Shown: positions 11,222 to 19,715 of the stretch, one piece after another
Position numbering within the stretch: the stretch's first letter is position 1
Layout of the letters: every line of letters starts with the position of its first letter
Assembly: GCF_002750855.1 (NCBI RefSeq)
Contig: NZ_NWUC01000005.1
Span: 62,001 to 126,000 of the forward strand
Direction: 5' to 3'
Origin: Neopararhizobium haloflavum
GTDB lineage: Bacteria; Pseudomonadota; Alphaproteobacteria; Rhizobiales; Rhizobiaceae
Length of the DNA: 64,000 nt
Program-made: the position numbers and the translations under genes
Notes under the pieces: generated by a model
What the model was told of the DNA's origin: nothing
Database searches by the model: none
The model's input: the letters and a program-made list of their open reading frames with translations, nothing else

Positions 11222-11575
11222 TTATTTCTTTTCCATGACGCACTGGAGCGGATGCTGATTCTGTCGCGCGAAATCCATCACCTGGGTCACTTTGGTCTCC
11301 GCCACCTCGTAGGTAAAGACCCCGCATTCGCCGACGCCGTGATTGTGAACATGCAACATGATCACCGTCGCGGCCTCCTTGTCCTTCTGAAAGAAGCGTT
11401 CAAGGACGTGGATGACGAATTCCATTGGTGTGTAATCGTCGTTGAGGAGAAGGACGCGGTAGAGGCTCGGCTTCTTCACCTTCGTCTTGGTGCGGGTAAT
11501 GACGGACGTACCGCGTCCCGGACCATCGCCATTGCGCTCATTGCCGTTTTGCAACCAGATCGGTCGTGCGACCAT
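11222..11575 (-). CDS. clpS: ClpS N-degron adaptor protein
   Basis: 117 residues from the chosen start. The core [21 protein letters not shown] is the ClpS substrate-pocket region, followed by [23 protein letters not shown], which holds the His that contacts the N-degron. ClpS binds the ClpA N-domain and delivers proteins with bulky hydrophobic N-termini. I chose ATG 11575 because GAGGTGG lies 8 nt upstream. The tandem ATGs at 11599/11596 have no such site and give a longer, poorly conserved leader. It ends 12 nt before the clpA start. Confidence 0.92.
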   Translation of the reverse strand: MVARPIWLQNGNERNGDGPGRGTSVITRTKTKVKKPSLYRVLLLNDDYTPMEFVIHVLERFFQKDKEAATVIMLHVHNHGVGECGVFTYEVAETKVTQVMDFARQNQHPLQCVMEKK

Positions 11576-11726
11576 TCTGCGAACCACCTCGTTCATCATG
11601 TCATTGGTCGCCGCCCCGGCGACGCGTGGGATTGATCGTACCGCTTCATTTAAGCGTTTGTCGGAGCATTTTAAGCCCCCCGCTGCGCCGTTCAATGATA
11701 ATCCTTCGTGGCTACCATGCAAAACA

Positions 11727-11762
11727 AAGGCCCGGCAGCATCGATCGATGCCACCGGGCCTT
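11727..11762 (-). terminator. Rho-independent terminator after the phasin gene
   Basis: AAGGCCCGG at 11727-11735 pairs perfectly with CCGGGCCTT at 11754-11762. The loop itself contains the palindrome GCATCGATCGATGC (11738-11751). On the minus strand the stem ends in TTTGTTTT. It is 59 nt past the phasin stop and would separate it from clpS-clpA. Confidence 0.8.
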
Positions 11763-11821
11763 CATGATGCCCGCTTATCAAAGGGTCCCCGAGACCCTTC
11801 CCGAACGTCAGCAAATGCGTC

Positions 11822-12139
11822 TTAGCTGGCAGCCTTTTCGAAAGGCTTGTAGGCGTCGCGCGCCAGATCGGCGTAAATCTCGCCCATCTTCGTGGCCTGC
11901 TGGACGAATGATTCGTACTGCGACTTGGCGAAGTCGCTCTGGATCTCGAACACCTTCTCGAGGCTCTTGGCGCTCGAGAGTTTCTCGATCGTGGCGGCAC
12001 CCTGCTCGAAGGAGCGCTTGGAGTAGTCCGCGGCTTCCGATGCCATCGTCTGCATGCCGGTCGCCATCGTCGAATAGCTCTTCAGCATGGTGTCGACAGC
12101 TTCCTTGCCGGTCTTGTTGGCTTCGTCAAAATTCAACAT
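11822..12139 (-). CDS. Phasin family protein
   Basis: 105 residues, almost entirely predicted amphipathic helix: MLNFDEANKTGKEAVDTMLK at the N-terminus, then Ala/Ser/Gln-rich helices (GMQTMASEAADYSKRSFEQG) and FAKSQYESFVQQATKMGEIY. This is the short alphaproteobacterial phasin type that coats polyhydroxyalkanoate granules and controls their size. The ATG at 12139 follows a strong GAGGTGA ribosome-binding site, and the upstream extension to 12211 is only leader. The promoter upstream carries two TGC-N3-GCA palindromes, pointing to control by a PhaR-type PHA repressor. A strong terminator follows. No PHA synthase or depolymerase gene is in the window. Confidence 0.88.
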   Translation of the reverse strand: MLNFDEANKTGKEAVDTMLKSYSTMATGMQTMASEAADYSKRSFEQGAATIEKLSSAKSLEKVFEIQSDFAKSQYESFVQQATKMGEIYADLARDAYKPFEKAAS

Positions 12140-12190
12140 GTCACTCACCTCATTGGATTGCAGTCGCAAGGGCGGATGCGTTCGAACCTC

Positions 12191-12218
12191 CATATATGTG
12201 CATCGCACCATTGGTCAA
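12191..12218 (-). promoter_or_regulatory. Sigma70-type promoter of the phasin gene
   Basis: Read on the minus strand, a -35 TTGACC (12218-12213) is followed after 16 nt by a -10 TATATG (12196-12191). The predicted start near 12184 leaves a leader of about 45 nt before the ATG at 12139. An operator-like palindrome fills the spacer. Confidence 0.65.
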
Positions 12219-12237
12219 GAATTTTTGTGCGACGCAC
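12198..12237. promoter_or_regulatory. Two tandem TGC-N3-GCA operator-like palindromes (candidate PhaR sites)
   Basis: GTGC-ATC-GCAC at 12198-12208 and GTGC-GAC-GCAC at 12227-12237 are direct copies 29 bp apart, each followed by CATT. One lies inside the phasin promoter spacer and the other just upstream of the -35. PhaR repressors of PHA-granule genes are known to bind TGC-N3/4-GCA dyads, so PhaR is the natural candidate. That assignment is inference. Confidence 0.6.
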
Positions 12238-12427
12238 CATTCACGCTGCCCTCTCATGGCCGCATTCTTCGAATTTGAGACAAATCATCGCTTCCACAGA
12301 AAGCTCTCGATCAGCATAAACCTCTTGGTAACGATGGCGCGATTAATGTCCGGGACAACGGTTGCCATGAGCGGGGGCGCGGCGATCGGAAGCTCATATC
12401 CATGCGTCGCGTAGAACGAGTTTGCCC

Positions 12428-13882
12428 GTGACCAAATCCGTATCAGGCGTCGCCGGCCTTACAACGGGCGAAAATCTCCTCACCGCTGCGAAACTGTTCA
12501 TCGCGGCAATGCTCGTAATGACGTTCGCGGCCACGCAGGCCAGCGCCAATCCGAAATATGCCGGCATCGTCATCGATGCCCGGACTGGCAAGACGCTCTA
12601 TGAAAACAGCGCCGACGCGCCGCGTTATCCCGCATCCTTGACGAAGATGATGACGCTCTACCTCACGTTCGAGGCGCTGGATGCGGGACGCATCACCAAG
12701 GACAGCCGCATTCCGGTTTCGGCCAACGCCGCAGGCGAAGTGCCCTCCAAGCTCGGTCTGCGCTCAGGCTCGACCCTGACGGTCGATCAGGCGATGAAGG
12801 CGCTCGTCACCAAGTCTGCCAACGACGCCGCGACCGCGCTCGGTGAATTCCTGGGTGGTTCGGAAGGTCGATTTGCCCAGCTTATGACCAACAAGGCCCG
12901 CCAGCTCGGAATGTCGCGCACGACATTCAAGAACGCGCACGGTCTTCCCAATTCCGAACAGAAGACGACTGCCCGCGACATGGCGCGCCTGGGCATCGCC
13001 CTGCGCGAACATTTCCCGCATCACTACCACTATTTCTCAACGCGCAGCTTCACCTTCGGCAAGGCGACCTACGGCAACCACAACCGTCTGCTCGGCAGCG
13101 TGCGCGGCGTCGACGGCATCAAGACCGGCTTCATCAATGCATCCGGCTTCAACCTGGTCAGCTCGGTCAAGGACGACGGTCGCCTTATCGTGGGTGTCGT
13201 GATGGGTGGCCGCACCGGCGCAAGCCGCAATGCCCAGATGCAGAAGCTGATCGCGGAGTACCTGCCGAAGGCTACGCGCGGCGGCGCCGGCACCGGCAAC
13301 CTCATTGCGCGCTCCGGCGCATCGCCGATGCTCGCGGCAAGTGCATGGTCGCTTCCCGAGAAAGGGCCATTGCCCGTCTTCCGTGACCCGATCGACATGC
13401 GCGTTGCGACGGCCTACGCCCCTGCAGCCCGCACGAACGCTCTTGCCGCCTTCCCCGTACCGGATGGCCGGCCGATCGTCGGACGTCAGGCGCTGGCAGC
13501 CGTTCTGCGCGAGCAGCAGCCGGACGCCCCGGTGCCGCCAGCCGCAATCGGTCAGGTCGAGATGGGATCGAGCGACGTCGACACCGTAACCACAGCCAGC
13601 ACCAGTGCCGTTGCGGCGGCGGCGCAGCCTGCGCCCAGCGGCTGGGTGGTCCAGGTCGCGGCAATGCCCGATCAGAACGAGGCCATGGCGTTTCTTTCGG
13701 CCGCTCAGACCAAGGCTGGCGGCGCCATCGCCGACGCCCGCCCCTATACCGTCGCCTACAGCGATGGCGGACAGCAGCTTTATCGCGCCCGTTTCGCCGG
13801 CTTCGACGGCAAGGACGATGCCTGGGCAGCCTGCGACAGCCTGAAGCGCAGCGGTTATGGATGCTGGGCTACCCAGCAATAG
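12428..13882 (+). CDS. D-alanyl-D-alanine carboxypeptidase with C-terminal SPOR domain
   Basis: 484 residues from a GTG start. Hydrophobic signal LFIAAMLVMTFAATQASA is followed by the S11 peptidase (penicillin-binding protein 5 type) domain. Its three motifs are SLTK at 70-73, SAN at 130-132 and KTG at 232-234. A Pro/Ala-rich linker leads to a SPOR domain in the last 80 residues (SGWVVQVAAM to SGYGCWATQQ), which binds denuded glycan strands at the septum. It trims D-Ala from peptidoglycan stem peptides in the periplasm. GTG 12428 is preferred over TTG 12422 because AACGAG is 7 nt upstream of it. Divergent from the phasin gene, convergent with the DnaJ-like gene. Confidence 0.92.
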   Translation: MTKSVSGVAGLTTGENLLTAAKLFIAAMLVMTFAATQASANPKYAGIVIDARTGKTLYENSADAPRYPASLTKMMTLYLTFEALDAGRITKDSRIPVSANAAGEVPSKLGLRSGSTLTVDQAMKALVTKSANDAATALGEFLGGSEGRFAQLMTNKARQLGMSRTTFKNAHGLPNSEQKTTARDMARLGIALREHFPHHYHYFSTRSFTFGKATYGNHNRLLGSVRGVDGIKTGFINASGFNLVSSVKDDGRLIVGVVMGGRTGASRNAQMQKLIAEYLPKATRGGAGTGNLIARSGASPMLAASAWSLPEKGPLPVFRDPIDMRVATAYAPAARTNALAAFPVPDGRPIVGRQALAAVLREQQPDAPVPPAAIGQVEMGSSDVDTVTTASTSAVAAAAQPAPSGWVVQVAAMPDQNEAMAFLSAAQTKAGGAIADARPYTVAYSDGGQQLYRARFAGFDGKDDAWAACDSLKRSGYGCWATQQ

Positions 13883-13990
13883 CCCTGCGACGCAAAGACG
13901 ACCGGCCCGCCGCGTTTGGCGGGTCGCCCTGGGGATGAGAGCCCGGACATAGACGACCCCGAATTTTGTGTTCTGCGTATGGGGATGAGC

Positions 13991-14683
13991 TTAATGACGA
14001 CGCAACAGAATATCCTTGGCTTCATTGATCCGCGCGGCAAGAAAGACCGAGCCGCCCGCGTCCGGATGAACCCGCTTCATGAGGCGGCGATGCGCCTGGC
14101 GGATATCCGCTTCGGTCGCGCCCGGGCCAAGACCAAGGACCTCGTAAGCCTCCTGCTCACTCATGGGGCCCGTGCCTGGCGCGCTTCCCAGCCCGTCGCC
14201 CGCGTGCGCATCAGCGCGCTCGCGCCAACCGGCAAGGCGCCTGTCAAGATACGCCTCCATTAGCTGCAGGCTTTCCGCGTCGCTGGACAGTTCCTCGTGG
14301 AGCAGCAGCAATTCGGGTTCATCGAGATCGTCGAGTTCCCTGCCCTCCATCCGCCCGGCCAGCACGAAGCCCGACATCTCTCCCGTATCGAGATCCAGTT
14401 CCATCTCAAGAACGGCGCTGCGCACGTGAGACACACGGCGGGCGGGCCTGCTGACGCCGGAAGAATGCCGCATCCTGCCGAACAGGGCAGCGGCGAAGCC
14501 GATAAGCGTCATGCCGACACCCGCTCGTCCCGCAAGGGTCAGCCCGAGTCCGGCAAGCCCCATCAGCCCCGGAAGGGCGTATTTCAAGCTCATTGCCAGT
14601 TGCCGGGGGTTGGCCTTGGTGAAGGCCAATGCCAACAGCCCCAGAACCAGCAACGCAAGGGTGGCGTAGAACATCACCGCCAT
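13991..14683 (-). CDS. Membrane-anchored DnaJ-domain (TIM14-like) protein
   Basis: About 230 residues: two N-terminal hydrophobic segments (MFYATLALLVLGLLALAFTK and a Gly-rich second one), a middle acidic region with LDLDTGEMSGFVLAGRMEG, and a C-terminal short J-domain from EAYEVLGLGPGATEADI through HRRLMKRVHPDAGGS. The HPD tripeptide needed to stimulate DnaK ATPase is present. Membrane J-proteins with a C-terminal J-domain recall mitochondrial Tim14/Pam18, but the bacterial role is unknown. The ATG at 14683 starts 2 nt after the stop of the VWA gene, so the pair is an operon. The same frame stays open far upstream only as an overlap with the VWA gene. Confidence 0.85.
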   Translation of the reverse strand: MAVMFYATLALLVLGLLALAFTKANPRQLAMSLKYALPGLMGLAGLGLTLAGRAGVGMTLIGFAAALFGRMRHSSGVSRPARRVSHVRSAVLEMELDLDTGEMSGFVLAGRMEGRELDDLDEPELLLLHEELSSDAESLQLMEAYLDRRLAGWRERADAHAGDGLGSAPGTGPMSEQEAYEVLGLGPGATEADIRQAHRRLMKRVHPDAGGSVFLAARINEAKDILLRRH

Positions 14684-14685
14684 GG

Positions 14686-15435
14686 TCAGCGACGGCTCGG
14701 CCGCGAGGAGAGCTGTTGCAGCAGCAGGCGAGAACCGCGCGTCCTGGCACTTTCCAGGGCCTTCAGCCCGCCAGACGCATACGTCGCCACCGCTTTGAGC
14801 AGTTCCGCCAATTGGTCGGCGGCGTTCGCATCGAAACGCACATGTGCCCCGCCCGAAAGGCGCGCGATCTCGGCGAATGCCTGATGGGCGGCGGGGTTCT
14901 GTCCCTCCTGGAACATGAAGCACGGCACCTTGCGCAGCCCCAGTTCCCCGGCGCGGTGGCACAGAACGTCGATCTCCTCCTCCATGGCGTCGCCGATCAC
15001 GACAGCGGCGCTCACCGGCTTGCGCTGGGTCTCCTCGGCGATGTGGTGCAGGACCTTGCCAATCTGGGTCTGGCCCCCACGGCAATCGATCCGCGTCATG
15101 AGATCGCGCAAGCTCGACGTGTCGTTGACCCAGCGCGAAGCGCGGCATTCGCCATAGCCGCGGAAATAGACGAGTTGCACGGAAAGATTTCCGGCGGCGC
15201 CCACAGCGTCGAACATTTGCGCCTGCAACCGGCACGCCGCATCCCAGGTCGGTTGCCGACTCATCGTCGCATCGAGTGCGAAGACGAGGCGTCCCCCGCC
15301 CGCCTGCGGTGCGATCGTCCGGGCGGCGGAGAGAAAACGGTCGATCTCACCCTTCGTGGAGGCCGTCGCCGCGGAGTTGCCGCGTGTCGATAACTGCCGC
15401 CCCGCCCGCTGTTTGGGATCGTCCCTTCCGTTCAT
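14686..15435 (-). CDS. VWA-domain-containing protein
   Basis: 249 residues from ATG 15435. RLVFALDATMSRQPTWD near residue 50 is a von Willebrand A domain with a modified MIDAS: Asp-x-Thr-x-Ser in place of D-x-S-x-S. LSVQLVYFRGYGECRASRWV and GGQTQIGKVLHHI with VVIGDAMEE supply the later strand/metal positions. There is no signal or membrane segment. The family occurs next to the J-domain membrane protein in related bacteria as I recall them. Its role is not established. A further in-frame start at 15507 would add 24 low-complexity residues and is less likely. Confidence 0.8.
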   Translation of the reverse strand: MNGRDDPKQRAGRQLSTRGNSAATASTKGEIDRFLSAARTIAPQAGGGRLVFALDATMSRQPTWDAACRLQAQMFDAVGAAGNLSVQLVYFRGYGECRASRWVNDTSSLRDLMTRIDCRGGQTQIGKVLHHIAEETQRKPVSAAVVIGDAMEEEIDVLCHRAGELGLRKVPCFMFQEGQNPAAHQAFAEIARLSGGAHVRFDANAADQLAELLKAVATYASGGLKALESARTRGSRLLLQQLSSRPSRR

Positions 15436-15532
15436 CGACTGATCCGCCGGTAATGCATCATCACCTGAATCTGGCGTTTCGCCGGCCAAACGCAATAGCT
15501 CCCGCACGCCCGTGTTCTTTCACGCGCCGCAC

Positions 15533-15970
15533 TCAAAGAAGACCGAGGCTGGCCAGCTCGCGCCGCATCTCCGGCGGTAGGTCGCGAATATCGCCGTCCT
15601 CATCCGTGACATCACGCGGAGCATCGTCGACATTCAGGTATCGCCAACCCTGGAATGGCCGCCGCTGCTGCCAGAGCGTCGGATGCAACGCCGGCTCGAG
15701 AACGAGGTGACATCGCGAAATGCCCTCGCCATCGGTGAAGGGACGAATCTCGAGAAGCTTCTGTCGCACCTGGATGTTGCCTTTGATCACCCAGTACAGC
15801 GAACCACCATCGAGGAGTTCCGGCACCCGCTTGGGAACCATTCGGGTCGTATGCACCTGTTCGGCCGGCACGCCGGCTGACGCGGCGGTCGAAAGCCGGC
15901 GATGGATATGCTCCTGCAGATCGTCGATCGTTTCCACGCCGACGCAAAGCTTGAGAAGATGAAGCGTCAT
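15533..15970 (-). CDS. DUF1489 family protein
   Basis: 145 residues. MTLHLLKLCVGVETIDDLQEH at the start, TTRMVPKRVPELLDGGSLYWVIKG in the middle and a C-terminal half containing HLVLEPALHPTLWQQRRPFQGWRYL fit DUF1489, a small cytoplasmic family widespread in Alphaproteobacteria. No catalytic motif can be assigned with confidence. It lies 64 nt downstream of the sdaA stop and 97 nt upstream of the VWA gene on the same strand. Confidence 0.85.
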   Translation of the reverse strand: MTLHLLKLCVGVETIDDLQEHIHRRLSTAASAGVPAEQVHTTRMVPKRVPELLDGGSLYWVIKGNIQVRQKLLEIRPFTDGEGISRCHLVLEPALHPTLWQQRRPFQGWRYLNVDDAPRDVTDEDGDIRDLPPEMRRELASLGLL

Positions 15971-16034
15971 GTACCCTTGATAGGGATCTGATGCGGTCGA
16001 TCAATGGCGCGGCGCGCCAAATCTTCGTGTCCGC

Positions 16035-17435
16035 TCAACATTCCACCACATTCACGGCAAGACCGCCGGTGCTGGTTTCCTTGTAGCGTTCGTTCATGTC
16101 GAGCCCGGTCTGCCGCATCGTCTCGACGCAGGCATCGAGCGAGACGAAATGTTTCCCGTCGCCCTTCAAGGCCAGTGACGCAGCGGTCACGGCCTTGACC
16201 GCGCCGAGCGCGTTGCGCTCGATGCACGGAACCTGGACGAGCCCCCCGACCGGGTCGCAGGTCATGCCAAGGTGATGTTCGAGCGCGATTTCAGCGGCAT
16301 TCTCGACCTGTTCGGGCGAACCGCCCATCAGCGCGGCGAGACCGGCGGCCGCCATCGCGGCCGCCGAACCGACCTCTCCCTGGCAGCCCACCTCCGCCCC
16401 TGAGATCGAGGCATTGTTCTTGATGATGCCGCCGACGGCCGCCGCGGTCAGCAGGTATTCGCGGATGCCGCCAGCGTCGGCTCCGTCATGAAATTTGAGG
16501 TAATAGCGGATGGTCGCAGGGATGACACCGGCCGCGCCGTTGGTCGGGGCGGTGACGATGCGGCCACCGGCGGCATTCTCCTCGTTCACCGCCATGGCGA
16601 AGACGCTCAGCCAATCATTGGCGACCAGCGGGTTCACCCGGTTGCTGCGCCAGTCCTCTTCCAGCCTGTCGTGGATCGCGCGCGCCCGCCGCCGGACCTT
16701 CAATCCGCCCGGCATGATGCCATCCTGGGCAAGGCCCCGCTCTATGCATCCGTCCATCGCAGCCCAGATCGCGTCGAGGCCGGCGTCAAGCTTGTCCTCA
16801 CTCATCCGCGTCAGTTCATTCGCCCGCTTCATCTCCGCGATCGACAATCCGGCCGAAGACGCCATCTCCATCATTTCCGCTGCGTTGCGGAAGGGATAGG
16901 GCACTGCCGGCCCGTCCTCCTTTTGCGCTTTCGCCTTCAGCGCCGCCAACTCTTCCTCGCCGACCACGAAGCCGCCGCCGACCGAATAGTAGACGCGGCG
17001 GAGCAACTGGCGGTCATCCCTGTCATACGCAACGAACGCCATGCCGTTCGCATGCCCCGGCAGCGGCGTCTTTCGGTCGAAGACGAGATCGTTTGCCGGA
17101 TCGAAGCGATAGGCCGGATGACCTTCCGGTTGGACGGATTTCTTCCGCTCGACCTCCCCGATCATGGCATCCATCAGGTCCGGGTCGACCGTATCGGGAC
17201 GCTCTCCGCACAAACCGAGCACGACGGCGCGGCCCGTTCCGTGCCCGACACCGGTATAGGCGAGCGAACCGTGGAGGCTCACGAAAATGCGCTCGACCGC
17301 CGCGTTGGACGGTCGCGGCCAGTCACCATTGGCAATCTCGTCGAGAAAGCGGACTGCGGCCGACATCGGCCCCATCGTGTGCGAACTGGAAGGCCCGACC
17401 CCGATCTTGAAGACATCGAAAACCGAAAGAAACAT
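16035..17435 (-). CDS. sdaA: L-serine ammonia-lyase (L-serine dehydratase), single chain
   Basis: 466 residues of the iron-sulfur L-serine dehydratase. The N-terminal beta domain begins MFLSVFDVFKIGVGPSSSHTMGPM. The alpha domain has GCQGEVGSAAAM and TCDPVGGLVQVPCIERNA, whose cysteines ligate the oxygen-sensitive 4Fe-4S cluster. It deaminates L-serine to pyruvate and ammonia in the cytoplasm. The length equals that of fused type-2 enzymes such as E. coli SdaA. It has its own transcription unit: a bidirectional terminator lies upstream at 17557-17587, and DUF1489 follows. Confidence 0.96.
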   Translation of the reverse strand: MFLSVFDVFKIGVGPSSSHTMGPMSAAVRFLDEIANGDWPRPSNAAVERIFVSLHGSLAYTGVGHGTGRAVVLGLCGERPDTVDPDLMDAMIGEVERKKSVQPEGHPAYRFDPANDLVFDRKTPLPGHANGMAFVAYDRDDRQLLRRVYYSVGGGFVVGEEELAALKAKAQKEDGPAVPYPFRNAAEMMEMASSAGLSIAEMKRANELTRMSEDKLDAGLDAIWAAMDGCIERGLAQDGIMPGGLKVRRRARAIHDRLEEDWRSNRVNPLVANDWLSVFAMAVNEENAAGGRIVTAPTNGAAGVIPATIRYYLKFHDGADAGGIREYLLTAAAVGGIIKNNASISGAEVGCQGEVGSAAAMAAAGLAALMGGSPEQVENAAEIALEHHLGMTCDPVGGLVQVPCIERNALGAVKAVTAASLALKGDGKHFVSLDACVETMRQTGLDMNERYKETSTGGLAVNVVEC

Positions 17436-17556
17436 GGCGGCTCCGGCGCGTTGGCATCCGCAGAGCCTATCGTTCCGGCACGGGTGGCGTATACCCCGTC
17501 ATCGACACCAGGCGGCGCAAATCACAAACGCGTTCCAGGCGACGCGGCCATAAACG

Positions 17557-17586
17557 AAAAAAGCGCGGATCGCTCCGCGCTTTTTT
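17557..17586. terminator. Strong bidirectional Rho-independent terminator
   Basis: GCGCGGA (17563-17569) and TCCGCGC (17574-17580) form a perfect 7-bp stem with a TCGC loop, flanked by six A on the left and six T on the right. On the minus strand it ends the 57-residue small gene, 37 nt past its stop. It also insulates sdaA. Confidence 0.9.
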
Positions 17587-17623
17587 CTTGAATTTCAAGA
17601 CGTCCGTATTTCTGGACGGCGCC

Positions 17624-17797
17624 TTAGATACCACCAAAGAGATAGGCGAGTACCAGAACGCCGGCGAAACCAATCACTGCCCGAGCCGTAAAGGCCCAGC
17701 AGGATTTCTGAGCGGTCTCTTCCATCATAACTCCACTTGATGCCCCGATTGTGTAGGGAACGGATGTTTTTCTTCTGTCGTCCCGGGCGGTGCTCAT
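17624..17797 (-). CDS. Small single-pass membrane protein, unknown function
   Basis: 57 residues: a hydrophilic N-terminal 33 residues (MSTARDDRRKTSVPYTIG) and one C-terminal transmembrane helix FTARAVIGFAGVLVLAYLFGGI. The ATG at 17797 has GAAGAGGT six nt upstream, an excellent ribosome-binding site. A strong terminator 37 nt past the stop makes it a self-contained monocistronic unit. The orientation N-in/C-out is likely from the positive charges. I do not recognise the family. A second Met pair (MMEETAQK) inside could be an alternative start. Its reality rests on ribosome-binding site, terminator and hydrophobic pattern, not on homology. Confidence 0.65.
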   Translation of the reverse strand: MSTARDDRRKTSVPYTIGASSGVMMEETAQKSCWAFTARAVIGFAGVLVLAYLFGGI

Positions 17798-18063
17798 ACA
17801 AAACCTCTTCCGGCTTCGCAACTGCAAAAAGCGGCAATGCCGCGGCACGACGTGCATATCAGGCCATGCGAATCTGCATCGCTCCATGAAACACAAGCAC
17901 TTGCTTGGTTAACGAGAGGTAAACGCCTGAGTCGCAGTGCCTCATTTTGACCGCAGTTGCCTCATTTGTCATCGGGAAGCGAGAACGTTGTAGGCGGGTT
18001 TTGGTTGCATCGACCATGTCTGTCGGTCTCAATGCGGCGACGATCATCAGGACCCGCCCGCGC

Positions 18064-18786
18064 ATGCAGACCGCCGATCTCGCCGCACTTTGCTTCTTTA
18101 TCCTGTCTTGGCTTGGGTTTGCCTGGGCCAGCGACGGCAACCGGAATTGGCAGCGCGAAAGCCTGACGCGGTTGATGAACCGCCATCGTGGCCTGTGGAT
18201 AAGAAACAGCATTCGACGCGACCTTCGCATGATCGACACGTCGATCATCGCCGGCCTGCAAAATGGCACGGCGTTCTTCGCATCCACCTCCATCATCGCG
18301 ATCGGCGGCTGCTTCGCATTGCTCGGCGCAACGGAGGAAGCGCTGCGGATCTACCGTGACCTGCCTCTGGTCGTTGCTGGCGGGCGCACGGGCTTCGAAT
18401 TGAAGGTGTGCGGCCTGATCGCGATCTTTGGCTATGCCTTCTTCAAGTTCGGCTGGTCCTACCGTCTGTTCAACTATTCTTCGATCCTGTTCGGAACGAT
18501 CCCGATGCCCGCCGAACTGGCCGAACGACCCGCCGAGGCCGAAAGGCTGGTCGAGCGGGCGATCATGATGAACGTGCTCGGCGGCCGGCATTTCAATGCC
18601 GGTCTGCGCGCCGTGTTCCTCTCGATCGGCTATCTCGGGTGGTTCGTGGGGCCGGTGGTCTTCGCCATGACCACGGCTCTGGTGCTGGCCGTGCTCTTGC
18701 GCCGCCAATTCTTCTCGGCGGCGCGCCAGATCCTCGTCGACACGTCCCCTCAGTCGGCGCGATCCCATTCCGGTGAGAAATCATAA
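18064..18786 (+). CDS. DUF599 family membrane protein
   Basis: 240 residues from the ATG at 18064, which puts the first transmembrane helix (LAALCFFILSWLGFAWA) right after the start. About four hydrophobic segments follow, with GLQNGTAFFASTSIIAIGGCFALLGA and KFGWSYRLFNYSSILFGTIP as typical DUF599 stretches. A longer same-frame ORF starts at 17947 but adds a basic leader. The function of DUF599 is unknown to me. The last 37 nt overlap the 3' end of the convergent aldo/keto reductase gene. Confidence 0.8.
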   Translation: MQTADLAALCFFILSWLGFAWASDGNRNWQRESLTRLMNRHRGLWIRNSIRRDLRMIDTSIIAGLQNGTAFFASTSIIAIGGCFALLGATEEALRIYRDLPLVVAGGRTGFELKVCGLIAIFGYAFFKFGWSYRLFNYSSILFGTIPMPAELAERPAEAERLVERAIMMNVLGGRHFNAGLRAVFLSIGYLGWFVGPVVFAMTTALVLAVLLRRQFFSAARQILVDTSPQSARSHSGEKS

Positions 18787-19583
18787 TCGCAGATTCGCTG
18801 ATTGCGCGACTTGAGCGCGCTGATCGCGTCCATCTCTTCTGCGCCCAGCGCGAAGTCGAAGATCGCCGCGTTCTCGGCCAACCGCTCCGGCTTGGACGTG
18901 CGTGGAATGGCGGCAACGCCATCTTGCTGGATGTGCCATCTCAGGACGATCTGCGCGGGCGTTTTTCCATGAGCGGCCGCCGCAGCCCGGACCGGTTCGG
19001 CCTCGAACACGTCGCCACCCCGCCCCAGCGGGCAATAGGACGTCATGGCCATGCCGTGGGACCGGCAGGCCGCGTGCACCTTCGACTGGTCGAGCAGCGG
19101 ATGATATTCGACCTGGTTGCACACCAGCGGCGCGTCGGTGGCGGCCCAGGCCTCGTCGAGCAGAGACGTGGTGAAGTTCGAGACCCCGATATGACGGGTC
19201 ATGCCGCTTTTGCGCACTTCGTTCAGCGCCTTGATGGATTGCGCAAGCGGGATATCCGGGTTCGGCCAGTGGATCAGCAACAGATCGAGCGTGTCGACGT
19301 CGAGCCGGCGCAGACTGGCTTCCGCCGCTCTTTGAAGGTCTCCCGGTCCGATGTCGGTGTACCAGACCTTGCTGGTCAGGAAGAGCGAATCGCGCCCTGC
19401 CCCGCTCGAACGAATTCCTTCGCCCACCGCGCCTTCGTTGTCGTACATGATCGCCGTGTCGATGTGCCGATAGCCGGCCTTGATCGCCGCGTCCACCATG
19501 GCGACGCAGTCGTCGCCCTTGAGGGTCCATGTTCCAAGACCGAGAACCGGGATTTCCGCTCCATGTGCCGAAACTGCCTGCAT
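18750..19583 (-). CDS. Aldo/keto reductase
   Basis: 277 residues of the AKR TIM-barrel family. DTAIMYDNE carries the catalytic Asp and Tyr, FLTSKVW the catalytic Lys, and LLLIHWPNPD the His. GVSNFTTSLLDEA, CNQVEYHPLL and a C-terminal AIPRTSKPERLAENA NADPH-binding segment complete the set. It would reduce carbonyl compounds with NADPH, substrate unknown, in the AKR5/2,5-diketogluconate reductase-like range. Its 3' end overlaps DUF599 by 37 nt, and it is divergent from the DUF1624 gene. Confidence 0.93.
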   Translation of the reverse strand: MQAVSAHGAEIPVLGLGTWTLKGDDCVAMVDAAIKAGYRHIDTAIMYDNEGAVGEGIRSSGAGRDSLFLTSKVWYTDIGPGDLQRAAEASLRRLDVDTLDLLLIHWPNPDIPLAQSIKALNEVRKSGMTRHIGVSNFTTSLLDEAWAATDAPLVCNQVEYHPLLDQSKVHAACRSHGMAMTSYCPLGRGGDVFEAEPVRAAAAAHGKTPAQIVLRWHIQQDGVAAIPRTSKPERLAENAAIFDFALGAEEMDAISALKSRNQRICDYDFSPEWDRAD

Positions 19584-19715
19584 TGCCTGTCCTTTTTCCT
19601 TCGTCTATCGCCAGCGCAGCGGTGTGCTACACAAAGCACGCATTGAGAGGTTCGGGATGTTCGCTTCAGGTATGCATTTGCCGAGTGACGACAAGAGGAC
19701 AGGAAGGCCAAACGC

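Noticed and set aside
13906-13923. Terminator between the DAC and DnaJ-like genes
   Set aside because: CCCGCC/GGCGGG forms a six-pair stem in the convergent gap, but no T tract follows on either strand, so termination is not supported enough to list.
14684-15235. Long N-terminal extension of the DnaJ-like frame
   Set aside because: It overlaps the VWA gene entirely in another frame and has no family resemblance; the ATG at 14683 directly follows the VWA stop.
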